The translations under genes and the position numbers were made by a program. The notes below the pieces were generated by a model that did no database searches, had not been told where the DNA came from, and saw only the letters and a program-made list of their open reading frames with translations. Shown here one piece after another: positions 38,548 to 47,764 of a DNA stretch of 64,000 nt. The stretch's first letter is position 1, and each line of letters starts with the position of its first letter. Source of the DNA: Duganella sp. SG902 (GTDB lineage Bacteria; Pseudomonadota; Gammaproteobacteria; Burkholderiales; Burkholderiaceae_D); contig NZ_JABMJK010000006.1 in assembly GCF_013376005.1 (NCBI RefSeq), positions 248,001-312,000 on the forward strand. Reading direction: 5' to 3'.

Positions 38548-39426
38548 ATGACGCTTGAAACCTCCATCATGCTTTGCTCTCATCACACTGCGGACGATGG
38601 CTGGGACTATATCTCGGCCCATCCGCAGCCGTTTATCTGGAGCGACGACGAGGATCCGGTCGCCACATGGAACCGCCAACTTGGCGAAATCCTGGGTGCG
38701 GTGAACGATGAGGCAATACCCGGCAAGGAGGATTCTCAACAGCTCTCGTTTCGCGATCGAACCGTCGAGGTGCGATGGGAATACAATCGTGATGACCGAT
38801 TTCGGCTTCTCCACGCGCTCGCAAGGGTCGCCCGTCCGGAAGCGGATCTGCGGCTGTGCCGGGGCTCGACGCATAGCAGCGACGTCGCTTTCCTGGCGAT
38901 GCCGTCGGCGGACTGGAACAGTCTTGAATCGCAGCTTGGCCGGGACACGGTGGGCTTGCATTTTCTTTCAATGGATTCGTCATTTGATGCGTTCATGGAG
39001 GCGGCTTTCGCCATGCCGGACGGCCCGCCAGGCGGCTTGGCGCCAGACCTGACGGACTGGGACGGCGGCGCCAGCTATCAACCCGACAAGCTTGATTACC
39101 AGATCGTCAGCGACGGCCCAGGCCAGCCACGCCTGGAGGTATTGCACGCTCTGGTGCGCAAGTACCTCGAGGCGGGAACTGTCACGGTGACGTTCTGGCA
39201 AACGCCGTCCAAACAGTACGTCGATCGCGACGATCTGGTGGAGCACATCGCCAGCCGCCTCGGGGCGACACAGATTCGCGTAGCGAACTCGGCGTGCACG
39301 GGCTTTCTCGTCATTGAGGAAAATGGCGTGGCGGCCGGCTGGCGCACCGATGGCTGGCAACCTGCGGTTGAGGCGTCAGCTCCGGCGAGTGCGAAATGGT
39401 GGCAATTCTGGCGGCGCCGTGCTTAA
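38548..39426 (+). CDS. Protein of unknown function
   Basis: 292 residues from the ATG at 38548, with AAGGAG about 9 nt upstream. I do not recognise the family. It is soluble, acidic and Trp-rich ([28 protein letters not shown]), with no signal peptide or TM segment, and ends in a basic aromatic tail ([10 protein letters not shown]). The alternation of short strands and helices ([33 protein letters not shown]) suggests an alpha/beta protein. It sits alone between the dehydratase-mutase gene and acylphosphatase, with slightly lower GC than its neighbours. Confidence 0.7.
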   Translation: MTLETSIMLCSHHTADDGWDYISAHPQPFIWSDDEDPVATWNRQLGEILGAVNDEAIPGKEDSQQLSFRDRTVEVRWEYNRDDRFRLLHALARVARPEADLRLCRGSTHSSDVAFLAMPSADWNSLESQLGRDTVGLHFLSMDSSFDAFMEAAFAMPDGPPGGLAPDLTDWDGGASYQPDKLDYQIVSDGPGQPRLEVLHALVRKYLEAGTVTVTFWQTPSKQYVDRDDLVEHIASRLGATQIRVANSACTGFLVIEENGVAAGWRTDGWQPAVEASAPASAKWWQFWRRRA

Positions 39427-39473
39427 CGCTGAGCCGGGGTACACTATGTCTTCATCTGCTCCCGGAGCTGCCC

Positions 39474-39746
39474 ATGGCTAAGCGCTTGTTGATTACTGGA
39501 TTGGTCCAAGGCGTGGGTTACCGCGCTTCGTTTGAGCGCCAGGCGGTGGCGCTGGGCTTGCGCGGCTGGGTACGCAACCGGCGCGACGGCTCGGTGGAGG
39601 CGGAGGTGGATGGCGATGCCGCCGCGCTGGAAGCCATCACCAGCTGGGCGCGCAAGGGCCCGCCCGCCGCGCGCGTGGATCATGTCGCCATCGAGGAGTC
39701 GGCAACACCTGTTGCGGAGGCGTTCAGGATACTGCCGACGGTGTGA
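39474..39746 (+). CDS. acyP: Acylphosphatase
   Basis: 90 residues from the ATG at 39474 (GGAG 7 nt upstream), the usual length for this ferredoxin-like enzyme. The phosphate loop [12 protein letters not shown] contains the catalytic Arg, and [20 protein letters not shown] contains the catalytic Asn. It hydrolyses acyl phosphates such as carbamoyl or acetyl phosphate. Its last 67 bp are antisense to the 3' end of the following hydrolase gene. Confidence 0.93.
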   Translation: MAKRLLITGLVQGVGYRASFERQAVALGLRGWVRNRRDGSVEAEVDGDAAALEAITSWARKGPPAARVDHVAIEESATPVAEAFRILPTV

Positions 39747-40687
39747 CGCCGTTTGGTGCGGAAAAACTCCCAGGCCGCTTCGGCGACTTCAAGGTCGGCG
39801 TTCTGCAAGCCGGTCAGCCAGTTGATGAAGCCGGGATAGCGCTTAAGGCGGCTTGGCTCGGCATGACCGGCGCCATCGATCCGGTACAGGCCGACCTGCA
39901 GCCCATCCGCCTGCCGGCCCCAGATGTAACGGGTGACACTGGTCCTGGCTTGTGGATCACTTTTCGGCAGATGCACGATGTCGGGCGTGTCCGGCAAGCC
40001 CGCCAGCTCGCGCCAGGCGTGTACGCTGGCTTCGATGCCGCGCACCGGCTCGGCAAATCCCAGTGCATACCAGGGCTTGCCGCCGTGATAGTAAATCAGC
40101 GGATCGGCGGTGCAGCCAAAAATCAGCGCCGGCAACGGCATGCCCGGCTCTTTACCGCGGCCCGGCGGCGGCATCCCCGCCAGCACAACAGAGAAAGCCG
40201 CCAGCTTGTGCGGCAGCGCGGTGGCCACGGCATACGCCATCCAGCCGCCGCGCGACACGCCGATCAGGTACACGCGCGCGGGATCAACATCCAAGTGGCC
40301 GACCGCGTGCTCGATCAGCGCGCCGATGAAGGCGACGTCATGCTTTTTGGCGACCCGGGCTTCCGGGGCAAAGCAGTCGCTCCAGCCGCCCTTTCCCGCG
40401 TCCGGCGCGATCACCACCAATTGCTCGCGCGCGGCAATTTCCAGCCACAGCGAGAGCGGCGATGGCGGGAATGCCTGCCCCAGCACTTGTTCCGCCGAGG
40501 CGCCGGCGCCATGCAGCACCACCACCAGGCCGCGCTTGCCGCCGGTCGAGGCCGGCGGCGCCGCCACCAGGTAACGGCGCGCGCCTTCCGGACGATCGAG
40601 CGTGGCCGCCGCAGGCAGCAGGCCGGGACCGGCGCTGTCGCTGGTCCCGCGCAGGAATTGGTGGAGTTTTGCGGTCACGCCCGGCAT
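39680..40687 (-). CDS. PHB-depolymerase-like (LpqC) alpha/beta hydrolase
   Basis: 335 residues. After a short leader come the HGAG oxyanion motif ([12 protein letters not shown]), the nucleophile elbow GVSRGGWMA (about 143-151), an acid in [11 protein letters not shown] and the His in DGAGHAEPS. This set resembles LpqC/poly(3-hydroxybutyrate) depolymerase and feruloyl-esterase-like enzymes. No signal peptide is evident, so an intracellular esterase is more likely than a secreted depolymerase. It is convergent with the acylphosphatase gene and overlaps it by 67 bp, long for two real genes, so the last residues may vary among relatives. Confidence 0.8.
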   Translation of the reverse strand: MPGVTAKLHQFLRGTSDSAGPGLLPAAATLDRPEGARRYLVAAPPASTGGKRGLVVVLHGAGASAEQVLGQAFPPSPLSLWLEIAAREQLVVIAPDAGKGGWSDCFAPEARVAKKHDVAFIGALIEHAVGHLDVDPARVYLIGVSRGGWMAYAVATALPHKLAAFSVVLAGMPPPGRGKEPGMPLPALIFGCTADPLIYYHGGKPWYALGFAEPVRGIEASVHAWRELAGLPDTPDIVHLPKSDPQARTSVTRYIWGRQADGLQVGLYRIDGAGHAEPSRLKRYPGFINWLTGLQNADLEVAEAAWEFFRTKRRHTVGSILNASATGVADSSMAT

Positions 40688-40870
40688 CGAGGTCCTGTTT
40701 TATATTGTCCGGCCAACAGCATAACCGAAGTTGAGGTTTTGATATTTATCAAATAACGTTTCCGCTTGTCCGAATGTCAGAGCTGACCCCGATGTGTTGA
40801 TTTGGCAACGGGCGGTGTTGCGGGCGCTACTCATACTTGACAGCAGACGTTTCCTGTCATCCGAAATAGG

Positions 40871-40898
40871 TTGCCATTCGGAAAAATTCGACTATGAT
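40871..40898 (+). promoter_or_regulatory. Candidate promoter of the YcgR-like gene
   Basis: TTGCCA (40871-40876) and TATGAT (40893-40898) are 16 bp apart, about 48 bp before the ATG at 40946. The remainder of the 40688-40945 gap shows no gene. Confidence 0.5.
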
Positions 40899-40945
40899 GT
40901 AGTTGTAAATGGGACCCAAACAACGTCTAACTCACAATAAATATT

Positions 40946-41713
40946 ATGACGCTCCACGAGGCACATGCCGTCCTGATCCGAAAAGGACCACCACGGCCAC
41001 AAGACGCGATAGCGCCCTTCACGGCGCAGGCTGGCAACTCGTTCGACATGGCCACCGAGGACGAGATTGGCGATGCGCTCACCTTGCTGGCCGAGCATGG
41101 CGATGCCATCTCCATGTATGCCCCCGGCAGCCGTGAGCCGATATTCGGCCGTATCCTGACAGTCGACCCCGAGTTGCCGCATTTTGTGATGGAGTTGAAT
41201 GAGGGCGCCGCCCTGCCTCCAGGCAAGATTACGTTTGTCACCACCCTGCGCTCGGCCAAGCTGCAGTTCCGCCTGTCCAGCGAGGACTGGAAGCCGGTGC
41301 CCGGCCAGCCGCTGCACATTCCCATGGTGTTCCCGGAAACCTGCACCGTGCTGAACCGGCGCGGCACCGAGCGCGTCGAGACCCCGCTCGGCATCACTTG
41401 CATGGCCTTGTTCGCGATCAACGAGACCACCGAGCATGAGCTGCCGGTCTACGATATCTCGGAGGGCGGTATCGGCATGCATTGCTCCAAGAACCGCGCC
41501 AAGGGCTTGATCAAGGGCCGCAAGCTCCAGAATGTGGTGCTGGAATTGGGCGAGGTCACCATCGAGGTCGAGGAGATGGAAATCCGCTTCGGCCGCTCTT
41601 TCCGCTCTTTCCTGCTGGGAGAACAGTTGCATCTCGGCTGCATGTTCACCAAGCTGTCGCCGGAGGCGGTCGCCAAGGTGAAGAACGTGATCGATCAGAT
41701 CAACCATCCTTAG
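40946..41713 (+). CDS. YcgR-like PilZ-domain c-di-GMP receptor
   Basis: 255 residues. The N-terminal YcgR domain (about 35-135) includes LTLLAEHGDAISMYAPGSREPIFGRIL. The PilZ domain follows with both c-di-GMP motifs: R-x3-R in NRRGTERVETPLG (about 138-150) and D-x-S-x2-G in YDISEGGIGMH (about 170-180). In E. coli YcgR slows the flagellar motor when c-di-GMP is high. A flagellar role is plausible here but no motor genes are adjacent. No clear Shine-Dalgarno precedes the ATG, and a later ATG at 41048 would drop only residues outside the domains. Confidence 0.85.
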   Translation: MTLHEAHAVLIRKGPPRPQDAIAPFTAQAGNSFDMATEDEIGDALTLLAEHGDAISMYAPGSREPIFGRILTVDPELPHFVMELNEGAALPPGKITFVTTLRSAKLQFRLSSEDWKPVPGQPLHIPMVFPETCTVLNRRGTERVETPLGITCMALFAINETTEHELPVYDISEGGIGMHCSKNRAKGLIKGRKLQNVVLELGEVTIEVEEMEIRFGRSFRSFLLGEQLHLGCMFTKLSPEAVAKVKNVIDQINHP

Positions 41714-41761
41714 CCGCGCGCTCGGTTAGGCCGCGAACAGACCTCCGGCGCCAACCCCGTA

Positions 41762-41790
41762 AGCTCCTTGTTGTGAGATTACAAGGAGCT
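41762..41790 (+). promoter_or_regulatory. Hairpin that masks the Shine-Dalgarno of the next gene
   Basis: AGCTCCTTG at 41762-41770 is the perfect complement of CAAGGAGCT at 41782-41790, with an 11-nt loop. The right arm contains the AAGGAG ribosome binding site of the ATG at 41794. Folding would hide it, as in RNA thermometers or protein-controlled switches. Confidence 0.5.
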
Positions 41791-41793
41791 ATC

Positions 41794-42144
41794 ATGTCTA
41801 TCCAGTTCGCCAGCGATACCGATCACGCCGCCAGCGTCAAGGCGGCCCTTCATTCACAGCAACAAGCGCCGTTTCCGCTGACCATCAGTCAGCTGTTTTT
41901 GCGCAGTAATCCCGAACAACGGGCCGATCTGCTCAATCATTTGCTGGCCAATGTCAGTCCGGAGATGCGCACCGCGCTGGCCGGCAGCATCGGCAGTTTC
42001 AGCGAGGACGGCACGCATCCGCACATTACGCCCGAGCAGACCGAGCAGATCGCCCCCGGACAGGTCGAGGAGATCGCCGCCACCGCCGAACAGCATACGC
42101 CCGGCGTGCTCGCGCAACTCCAGCCGCAGGGCGAACACGCTTAA
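41794..42144 (+). CDS. Small protein of unknown function
   Basis: 116 residues from the ATG at 41794, the only start with a good ribosome binding site (AAGGAG, 6 nt). The frame stays open further upstream through shadow sequence. I do not recognise the family. It is acidic and Gln/His-rich, without TM segments: LTISQLFLRSNPEQRADLLNHLLANVSPEMRTALAG forms likely helices, and the C-terminus repeats ITPEQTEQIAPGQVEEIAATAEQ. It is convergent with phoR. The masked Shine-Dalgarno suggests conditional translation. Confidence 0.7.
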   Translation: MSIQFASDTDHAASVKAALHSQQQAPFPLTISQLFLRSNPEQRADLLNHLLANVSPEMRTALAGSIGSFSEDGTHPHITPEQTEQIAPGQVEEIAATAEQHTPGVLAQLQPQGEHA

Positions 42145-42148
42145 GGTT

Positions 42149-43462
42149 TTAACCCGGCAGCAGTTCCGGCTGCGGTTGCACGACGGCGGTTTTGGGGATG
42201 CAGACGATGAAGGTGCTGCCTTTGCCGGCCTCCGATTTGATCTGCAGCGTGCTGCCGTGGCGCAGCAGCACGTGCTTGACGATCGCCAGCCCCAGCCCGG
42301 TGCCCTGGGTTTCGCGCGAGCGGCTCTTGTCGACCCGGTAGAAGCGTTCGGTCAGGCGCGAGATGTGCTCCGGGCTGATGCCGATGCCGGTGTCCTCGAC
42401 CATGAATTTGACTCCGCCTTCGTACGCTTTCCATAGCAGGTGGATCTTGCCGCCGGCCGGGGTGTAGCGCACCGCGTTGGAGGCCAGGTTGCCGAAGGCG
42501 CTGTGCAGTTCCTCGTAGGAGCCCAGCACGTCCGGACCGCTGACTTCCATGGTGATGTCGTGCTTGCCGGCCGACAGCGCGCGCGCCTCGCGCAGCACCT
42601 GGTCCATCAGCTTGCTCACGTCCACCGGATCGGGCCGCATCGGGTAGTCCACCGATTCCAGCCGCGACAGGGTCAGCATGTCCTCGATCAGGTGCTGCAT
42701 GCGATGGCCCTGCTCGGTCATCAGCTTGAGGTGCGAAGAGCGCGTGGCCGCGTCCAGGCCCTCTTGCGCGGCGATCTCGAGGAAGCCGACGATCACCGTC
42801 AGCGGCGTGCGCAGCTCGTGCGAGGCGTTGGCGATGAAGTCGCGCCGCATTTCCTCGATGCGCTCGGTTTCGGTGGCGTCGTGCGTCACCAAAATCTGAC
42901 GGCGGTTTTCAAACGGGATGATGTGCACGATCAGCTTGCGCTCGCGGAAGCTGATGGTCAGCGGCTGGTCGTAGCGGCCGAGGATGATGTAATCCATGAA
43001 GTCCGGGTTGCGCACCAGGTTGGTCACGCGCATGCCCTTGTCGCGCTCGTTGCTGAGGCCCAGGTGCTTTTCCGCCGCCGGGTTGCACCATTCGAGGAAC
43101 AGCACGTCGTCCATGATGGCCACGCCGTCCGGCAGCAGGTGCATGGCCTGGCGAAAGCGCGCCAGCCATTCGGTCAGCTCGGCCTGGTTTTTCTCGTCCT
43201 CGCGGCGCATGCGGTACAGGCGCGAGAAGATGTTGGTCCATTCGCCCCAGCCGTCCGGCAGCTTGGCGCTTTGCGGGTCGTCCATCCAGTTGCTCAGCTG
43301 GTAGAGGTAGGACAGTTGCGTGAACACCAGCGCCAGCATGGCGATCAGCGCCAGGATCAGGCCGTTGACCCAGCCGAACATCCAGCCCGCCAGCGCGCAG
43401 GCCGCCAGAATGATGGCGGTGCGCAGCGCGGCAGGCACCCAGAACACCAGTTTTGGATTCAT
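42149..43462 (-). CDS. phoR: Phosphate-regulon sensor histidine kinase PhoR
   Basis: 437 residues. Two N-terminal TM helices (about 10-50) with no large periplasmic loop are followed by a PAS domain (LPDGVAIMDDVLFLEWCNPAAEKHLG). The dimerisation/phosphoacceptor domain has the His in NASHELRTPLTV, and the HATPase domain has the N box (LASNAVRYTP), FMVEDTGIGI and GTGLGLAIVKHV. It senses phosphate status through the PstSCAB-PhoU complex and phosphorylates PhoB. It lies 7 bp after phoB in the pst-pho operon. Confidence 0.97.
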   Translation of the reverse strand: MNPKLVFWVPAALRTAIILAACALAGWMFGWVNGLILALIAMLALVFTQLSYLYQLSNWMDDPQSAKLPDGWGEWTNIFSRLYRMRREDEKNQAELTEWLARFRQAMHLLPDGVAIMDDVLFLEWCNPAAEKHLGLSNERDKGMRVTNLVRNPDFMDYIILGRYDQPLTISFRERKLIVHIIPFENRRQILVTHDATETERIEEMRRDFIANASHELRTPLTVIVGFLEIAAQEGLDAATRSSHLKLMTEQGHRMQHLIEDMLTLSRLESVDYPMRPDPVDVSKLMDQVLREARALSAGKHDITMEVSGPDVLGSYEELHSAFGNLASNAVRYTPAGGKIHLLWKAYEGGVKFMVEDTGIGISPEHISRLTERFYRVDKSRSRETQGTGLGLAIVKHVLLRHGSTLQIKSEAGKGSTFIVCIPKTAVVQPQPELLPG

Positions 43463-43469
43463 TTAAAAC

Positions 43470-44162
43470 TCAGCTTTTTTCCGACAGCATGTAGCCGACA
43501 CTGCGCACGGTTTTGATCAGGTGCTCGGCTTCCTTCAGGGCCTTACGCAGGCGCAGCACGTGCACGTCGACGGTACGCTCTTCGATCACCACGTGATCGC
43601 CCCACACCTTGTCCAGCAGCTGGCTGCGCGAGAACACGCGCTCCGGGTGCGCCAGCAGGAATTTCAACAGTTTGTATTCGGCATGGCCGATGTCGATCTT
43701 CTGGTCGTCCATGGACACCGTGCAGCTGACCGGGTCCAGCATGATGTTGGCCGCGCGCATGGTCGCCTGCGCGTGTTCCGGCGCCTTGCGCCGCAGCAGG
43801 GCCTTGGCGCGCGCCAGCAGCTCGCGCGGCGAGAACGGTTTGGTGACGTAGTCGTCGGCGCCGGTGTTGAGGCCGGCCAGCTTGTCTTCTTCCATGCTCT
43901 TGGCGGTCAGCATGATGACCGGGATGTCGTTGAACTGACGGTCCGAGCGGATGCGCGACAGCAGGCGCAAGCCGGTCGAGTCCGGCAGCATCCAGTCCAG
44001 CAATATCAGTTGCGGAGTCTTGCTCTGGATGAAGTCCCAGGCCTCGCCCGCGCTTTGCACGGCGCAGCAGTTCCAGCCCGCCTCGCGCAGCGAAAATGTC
44101 ACCAGCTCGACAATCGCCGGTTCGTCTTCAACAATCAGTACAGTGGTTTTATCAGATGCCAT
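43470..44162 (-). CDS. phoB: Phosphate-regulon response regulator PhoB
   Basis: 230 residues, the family length. In the receiver domain the acidic pocket is VEDEPAIVE, the phosphoacceptor Asp is in LLDWMLPDSTG and the conserved Lys in VTKPFSPRELLAR. The OmpR-type winged helix at the C-terminus includes LLDKVWGDHVVIEERTVDVHVLRLRKAL. It binds Pho boxes, several of which occur in this window before pstS and ppk1. The gene is 8 bp downstream of phoU. Confidence 0.97.
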   Translation of the reverse strand: MASDKTTVLIVEDEPAIVELVTFSLREAGWNCCAVQSAGEAWDFIQSKTPQLILLDWMLPDSTGLRLLSRIRSDRQFNDIPVIMLTAKSMEEDKLAGLNTGADDYVTKPFSPRELLARAKALLRRKAPEHAQATMRAANIMLDPVSCTVSMDDQKIDIGHAEYKLLKFLLAHPERVFSRSQLLDKVWGDHVVIEERTVDVHVLRLRKALKEAEHLIKTVRSVGYMLSEKS

Positions 44163-44170
44163 GTGTGGTG

Positions 44171-44881
44171 TTATTCAGCTTGCTCAGGCTGTTCTTCCAG
44201 TGCGTGGGTCTTGGTGTGGCGGATGTCCTTGCCTTCCACCACGTAGATCACGTATTCCGCGATGTTCTTGGCGTGGTCGCCGATGCGCTCGATCGCCTTG
44301 GCCACCCACAGGGTGTCCAGCGCGGCCGAGATGGTACGCGGGTCTTCCATCATGAAAGTGATCAGGTTGCGCATGATCGAGCGGAATTCGTGGTCGATCA
44401 CGGCGTCCTGGGCGATCAGTTGCAGCGCCTGCTTGCCGTCGTTGCGGGCGAAGGCGTCCAGCGCGTCGTGCAGCAGGTCCGAGGTGTTGTTGGCGATGCC
44501 GCGCACCATTTCATAGTGGTTGACGGTCACCGCGCCGCGCGCGTGCAGGGCCTTGGCCACGCGGGCGATCTTGGTGGCTTCGTCACCAATGCGCTCCAGG
44601 TCGGTGATGACCTTGATGGTGGCCATGATGGTGCGCAGGTCGTTGGCGGCCGGCTGGCGGCGCACGATCAGGTGGCTGCACTGGTCGTCCAGCTGCACTT
44701 CCAGCTGGTTGACGGCGTCGTCCTCGCGCATCACGCGGTCGGCGCGCTCGGAGTTGCCGATGCGGAAGCAGGTCATGGCGTCGAGGAACTGGGTCTCGAC
44801 GATGCCGCCCATCAGCAGCACTTTGCTGCGGATAGCTTCCAGCTCGTTGTCGTACTGTTTGGATGAATGTTCACCGATCAT
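44171..44881 (-). CDS. phoU: Phosphate-specific transport accessory protein PhoU
   Basis: 236 residues from the ATG at 44879-44881 (GGAG 8 nt upstream). A TTG four codons earlier is possible but less likely. It has two repeated three-helix PhoU domains, each with metal-binding acidic motifs (DLERIGDEATKIA, about 90-102, and AIERIGDHAKNIAEYV, about 195-210). It mediates negative control of PhoR by the Pst transporter and limits phosphate uptake. It lies in the usual place between pstB and phoB. Confidence 0.96.
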   Translation of the reverse strand: MIGEHSSKQYDNELEAIRSKVLLMGGIVETQFLDAMTCFRIGNSERADRVMREDDAVNQLEVQLDDQCSHLIVRRQPAANDLRTIMATIKVITDLERIGDEATKIARVAKALHARGAVTVNHYEMVRGIANNTSDLLHDALDAFARNDGKQALQLIAQDAVIDHEFRSIMRNLITFMMEDPRTISAALDTLWVAKAIERIGDHAKNIAEYVIYVVEGKDIRHTKTHALEEQPEQAE

Positions 44882-44917
44882 GCTGCACTCCAATTGTGAG
44901 TAGTATTATAAGATGGA

Positions 44918-45721
44918 TCAGCCGAAACGGCCGGTGATGTAATCCTGGGTCTCTTTGCGAGCCGGATTCATGAAGATCTGGTCGGTTTCGCCGAATTCCA
45001 CCAGCTCGCCCAGGTACATATAGGCGGTGTAGTCCGAGCAGCGGGCCGCCTGCTGCATGTTGTGGGTCACGATGGCGATGGTGTAGTCCTGCTTCAGCTC
45101 GGAGATCAGTTCTTCCACCTTGGAGGTCGAGATCGGGTCCAGCGCCGAGGTCGGCTCGTCCAGCAGCAGCACGTCAGGCTTGACGGCCACGCCGCGCGCG
45201 ATGCACAGGCGCTGTTGCTGGCCGCCCGACAGCGACAGGCCGCTCTTGGTGAGCTTGTCCTTGACTTCGGTCCACAGCGCGGCTTTTTTCAGCGCCCATT
45301 CCACGCGCTCGTCCATCTCGCCTTTCGACAGGTCTTCGTACAGGCGCACGCCAAAGGCGATGTTGTCGTAGATCGACATCGGGAACGGGGTCGGCTTCTG
45401 GAACACCATGCCCACCTTGGCGCGCAGCATGTTCAAGTCCTGGCCGCCTTCGAGGATGTTGCGGCCGCGGTACATGATGGAGCCTTCGGCGCGCTGGCCC
45501 GGGTACAGGTCGTACATGCGGTTCAGGGTGCGCAGCAGGGTCGATTTGCCGCAACCCGACGGGCCGATGAAGGCGGTCACCTGCTTTTCGTGGATGTCCA
45601 GGCTGACGTTGTGCAGGCTCTGGGTTTTGCCGTAGAAGAAGTTCAGGCCGGCGATTTCAATGGTCTTGCGCTTGCCTTGGTTCATGGCGACGACGTTTTC
45701 TTGGCTCAGTTGCGTATTCAT
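44918..45721 (-). CDS. pstB: Phosphate ABC transporter ATPase PstB
   Basis: 267 residues from the ATG at 45719-45721; a start 15 codons upstream lies in the pstA-pstB gap and is less likely. Walker A is [18 protein letters not shown], the Q loop follows in [10 protein letters not shown], the signature is [13 protein letters not shown], Walker B is [13 protein letters not shown] and the switch His is IVTHNMQQA. The [15 protein letters not shown] segment is diagnostic of PstB. It powers high-affinity phosphate import with PstS, PstC and PstA. Confidence 0.97.
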   Translation of the reverse strand: MNTQLSQENVVAMNQGKRKTIEIAGLNFFYGKTQSLHNVSLDIHEKQVTAFIGPSGCGKSTLLRTLNRMYDLYPGQRAEGSIMYRGRNILEGGQDLNMLRAKVGMVFQKPTPFPMSIYDNIAFGVRLYEDLSKGEMDERVEWALKKAALWTEVKDKLTKSGLSLSGGQQQRLCIARGVAVKPDVLLLDEPTSALDPISTSKVEELISELKQDYTIAIVTHNMQQAARCSDYTAYMYLGELVEFGETDQIFMNPARKETQDYITGRFG

Positions 45722-45743
45722 TGTATGGATTCGCTTTATCGGA

Positions 45744-46616
45744 TTAATTCGGGGCTTTTTGGGCAAACACGGTGCGCGAGATGATGTTCAGGGCCAGCAC
45801 GCTGAAGGTCACCAGCAGTGCCCCGCCCCACGCGAGTTCGCGCCAGTTGTCGTAAGGGCTCATGGCGAAGCCGTAGATCACCACCGGCAGGTTGGCCATC
45901 GGCGCGTTCATGTCGGCGCTGAAGAATTGGTTGTTCAGGGCGGTGAACAGCAGCGGCGCCGTTTCACCCGAGACGCGCGCCACGGCCAGCAGCACGCCGG
46001 TGATCACGCCGGCCTTGACGGCGCGCAGGCGTACCATCATCGCCACCTTCCAGCGCGGCGCGCCCAGCGCAAACGCGGCTTCCAGCAGGCTGTTCGGCAC
46101 CAGGCGCAGCATGTTGTCGGTGGTGCGCACCACCACCGGCACGGCGATTAGCGCCAGCGCGATGGAGCCGGCGTAGCCCGAGTAGTGCTTGGTGGTGGCC
46201 ACGTACATGGCCCACACGAACATGCCGATCACGATCGACGGCGCCGACAGCATGATGTCGGTGACGAAGCGGGTGATGCTGGCGATCTTGTTCTCCTCGC
46301 CGTACTCGGCCAGGTAGATGCCGGCCAGGATGCCGATCGGGGTCGAGATCAGGGTCGACAGGCCGACGATCATGACGCTGCCGAAGATGGCGTTGATCAG
46401 GCCGCCACCCTCGCTGCCCGGCGCCGGCGTGGTTTGGGTGAACATATTGATGCTCAGCGCGCCGAAGCCTTTCACCGCCAGGGTGATCAGGATCCAGGCC
46501 AGCACCAGCAGGCCGACCGACATGGCGGCCACCGACAGCGCGATGCCGATGCGGTGCGTCAGCAGACGCTTGCGGTACACCGGGTTCATCGCGGCTTTTT
46601 CCAGAGTTGCGCTCAT
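45744..46616 (-). CDS. pstA: Phosphate ABC transporter permease PstA
   Basis: 290 residues with six TM helices and the inner-membrane transport domain. Typical parts are [15 protein letters not shown] segments (here [38 protein letters not shown]) and the EAA loop ([31 protein letters not shown]). Its ATG shares one base with the pstC stop (TAATG). It forms the phosphate channel with PstC. Confidence 0.96.
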   Translation of the reverse strand: MSATLEKAAMNPVYRKRLLTHRIGIALSVAAMSVGLLVLAWILITLAVKGFGALSINMFTQTTPAPGSEGGGLINAIFGSVMIVGLSTLISTPIGILAGIYLAEYGEENKIASITRFVTDIMLSAPSIVIGMFVWAMYVATTKHYSGYAGSIALALIAVPVVVRTTDNMLRLVPNSLLEAAFALGAPRWKVAMMVRLRAVKAGVITGVLLAVARVSGETAPLLFTALNNQFFSADMNAPMANLPVVIYGFAMSPYDNWRELAWGGALLVTFSVLALNIISRTVFAQKAPN

Positions 46617-47662
46617 TATTTGACGCCTTCCTTGCGAGACATGCCGGCCAGCATCAGCTTGGCGGCGGACAGAACGATAAAGGTGATCACGAACAGGATC
46701 AGGGCCAGCGCGAACAGCGACGAGGTGTGCAGCGGCGTATCCGATTCGGCGAATTCATTGGCCAGGGTGGAGGCGATCGAGTTGCCGGCGGCGAACAGCG
46801 AGAACGACAGCTTGTTGGCGTTGCCGATCACGAAGGTCACGGCCATGGTCTCGCCCAGCGCGCGGCCCAGGCCCAGCATCACGCCGCCGACCACGCCGGT
46901 CTTGGTGTACGGCAGCACGATCTTGCGCACCACTTCCCAGCGGGTGCAGCCCAGGCCGTACGCCGATTCCTTCAGCACGGCCGGGACGATCTCGAACACG
47001 TCGCGCATCACCGAAGAGATGAAGGGGATGATCATCACGGCCAGGATCAGGGCGGCGGTCAGGATGCCGATGCCCATGGTCGGGCCGCTGAAGAACTGGC
47101 CGATCAGCGGCAGCTGGCCCAGCGTCGATTTCAGCAGCGGCTGCACGTAGTCGCCGAACAGCGGCGCGAACACGAACAGGCCCCACATGCCGTAGATGAT
47201 GGACGGGATGCCGGCCAGCAGCTCCACCGCCGTGCCCAGCGGACGGCGCAGCGCGGTCGGGCAGATCTCGGTCAGGAACAGGGCGATGCCGAACGACACC
47301 GGGAAGGCGATCAGCAGCGCGATGCCGGAGGTGGCCAGCGTGCCGACGATGGCGATCATGGCGCCGTACTGGTCGTTGACCGGGTCCCACTCCACCGTGG
47401 TGATGAAGGCCGGGCCGAACTCCTTGAAGGCCGGCCAGGCGCCGACCATCAGCGAGAAGATAATCCCCAGCAGCACCGCCAGCACGGACAGCGCGAAGAT
47501 CATGGTGGTCTTGTGGAAGAAGAAGTCCTGGATGCGCTGCTTGCGCATGGTGCGCAGCATGGATTGCATCGCAGCCTGTTCCGCGGCGGTCATTGGGGCG
47601 GTGCTGGTATGCATGGCCGGCTCTTGCTTGGATAGTGGCGTGGAAGTGATATCTGCGCTCAT
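46616..47662 (-). CDS. pstC: Phosphate ABC transporter permease PstC
   Basis: 348 residues, slightly long because of an N-terminal cytoplasmic stretch of about 50 residues before TM1 ([23 protein letters not shown]). Pst-specific features include [32 protein letters not shown] and the EAA loop ([29 protein letters not shown]). It pairs with PstA. A stem-loop region of about 100 bp separates it from pstS. Confidence 0.96.
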   Translation of the reverse strand: MSADITSTPLSKQEPAMHTSTAPMTAAEQAAMQSMLRTMRKQRIQDFFFHKTTMIFALSVLAVLLGIIFSLMVGAWPAFKEFGPAFITTVEWDPVNDQYGAMIAIVGTLATSGIALLIAFPVSFGIALFLTEICPTALRRPLGTAVELLAGIPSIIYGMWGLFVFAPLFGDYVQPLLKSTLGQLPLIGQFFSGPTMGIGILTAALILAVMIIPFISSVMRDVFEIVPAVLKESAYGLGCTRWEVVRKIVLPYTKTGVVGGVMLGLGRALGETMAVTFVIGNANKLSFSLFAAGNSIASTLANEFAESDTPLHTSSLFALALILFVITFIVLSAAKLMLAGMSRKEGVK

Positions 47663-47685
47663 ATTTTTTCTCGGTGGATGTAAGC

Positions 47686-47750
47686 TAGCCTGCGGTGTCC
47701 GGGTTGGGCGCCGCAGGCTAACCCCCTCGCCGCCGCGACCGGGGCGGCGA
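47686..47750 (-). promoter_or_regulatory. Paired stem-loops between pstS and pstC
   Basis: Two GC-rich hairpins: a 10-bp perfect stem (47686-47695 with 47711-47720) and an 8-bp stem (47727-47734 with 47743-47750). Neither has a T tract on the minus strand, so complete termination is unlikely. Such intercistronic loops protect the upstream mRNA or attenuate transcription, which would give more PstS than PstCAB. Confidence 0.55.
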
Positions 47751-47764
47751 AGGGACAGTCCGGA

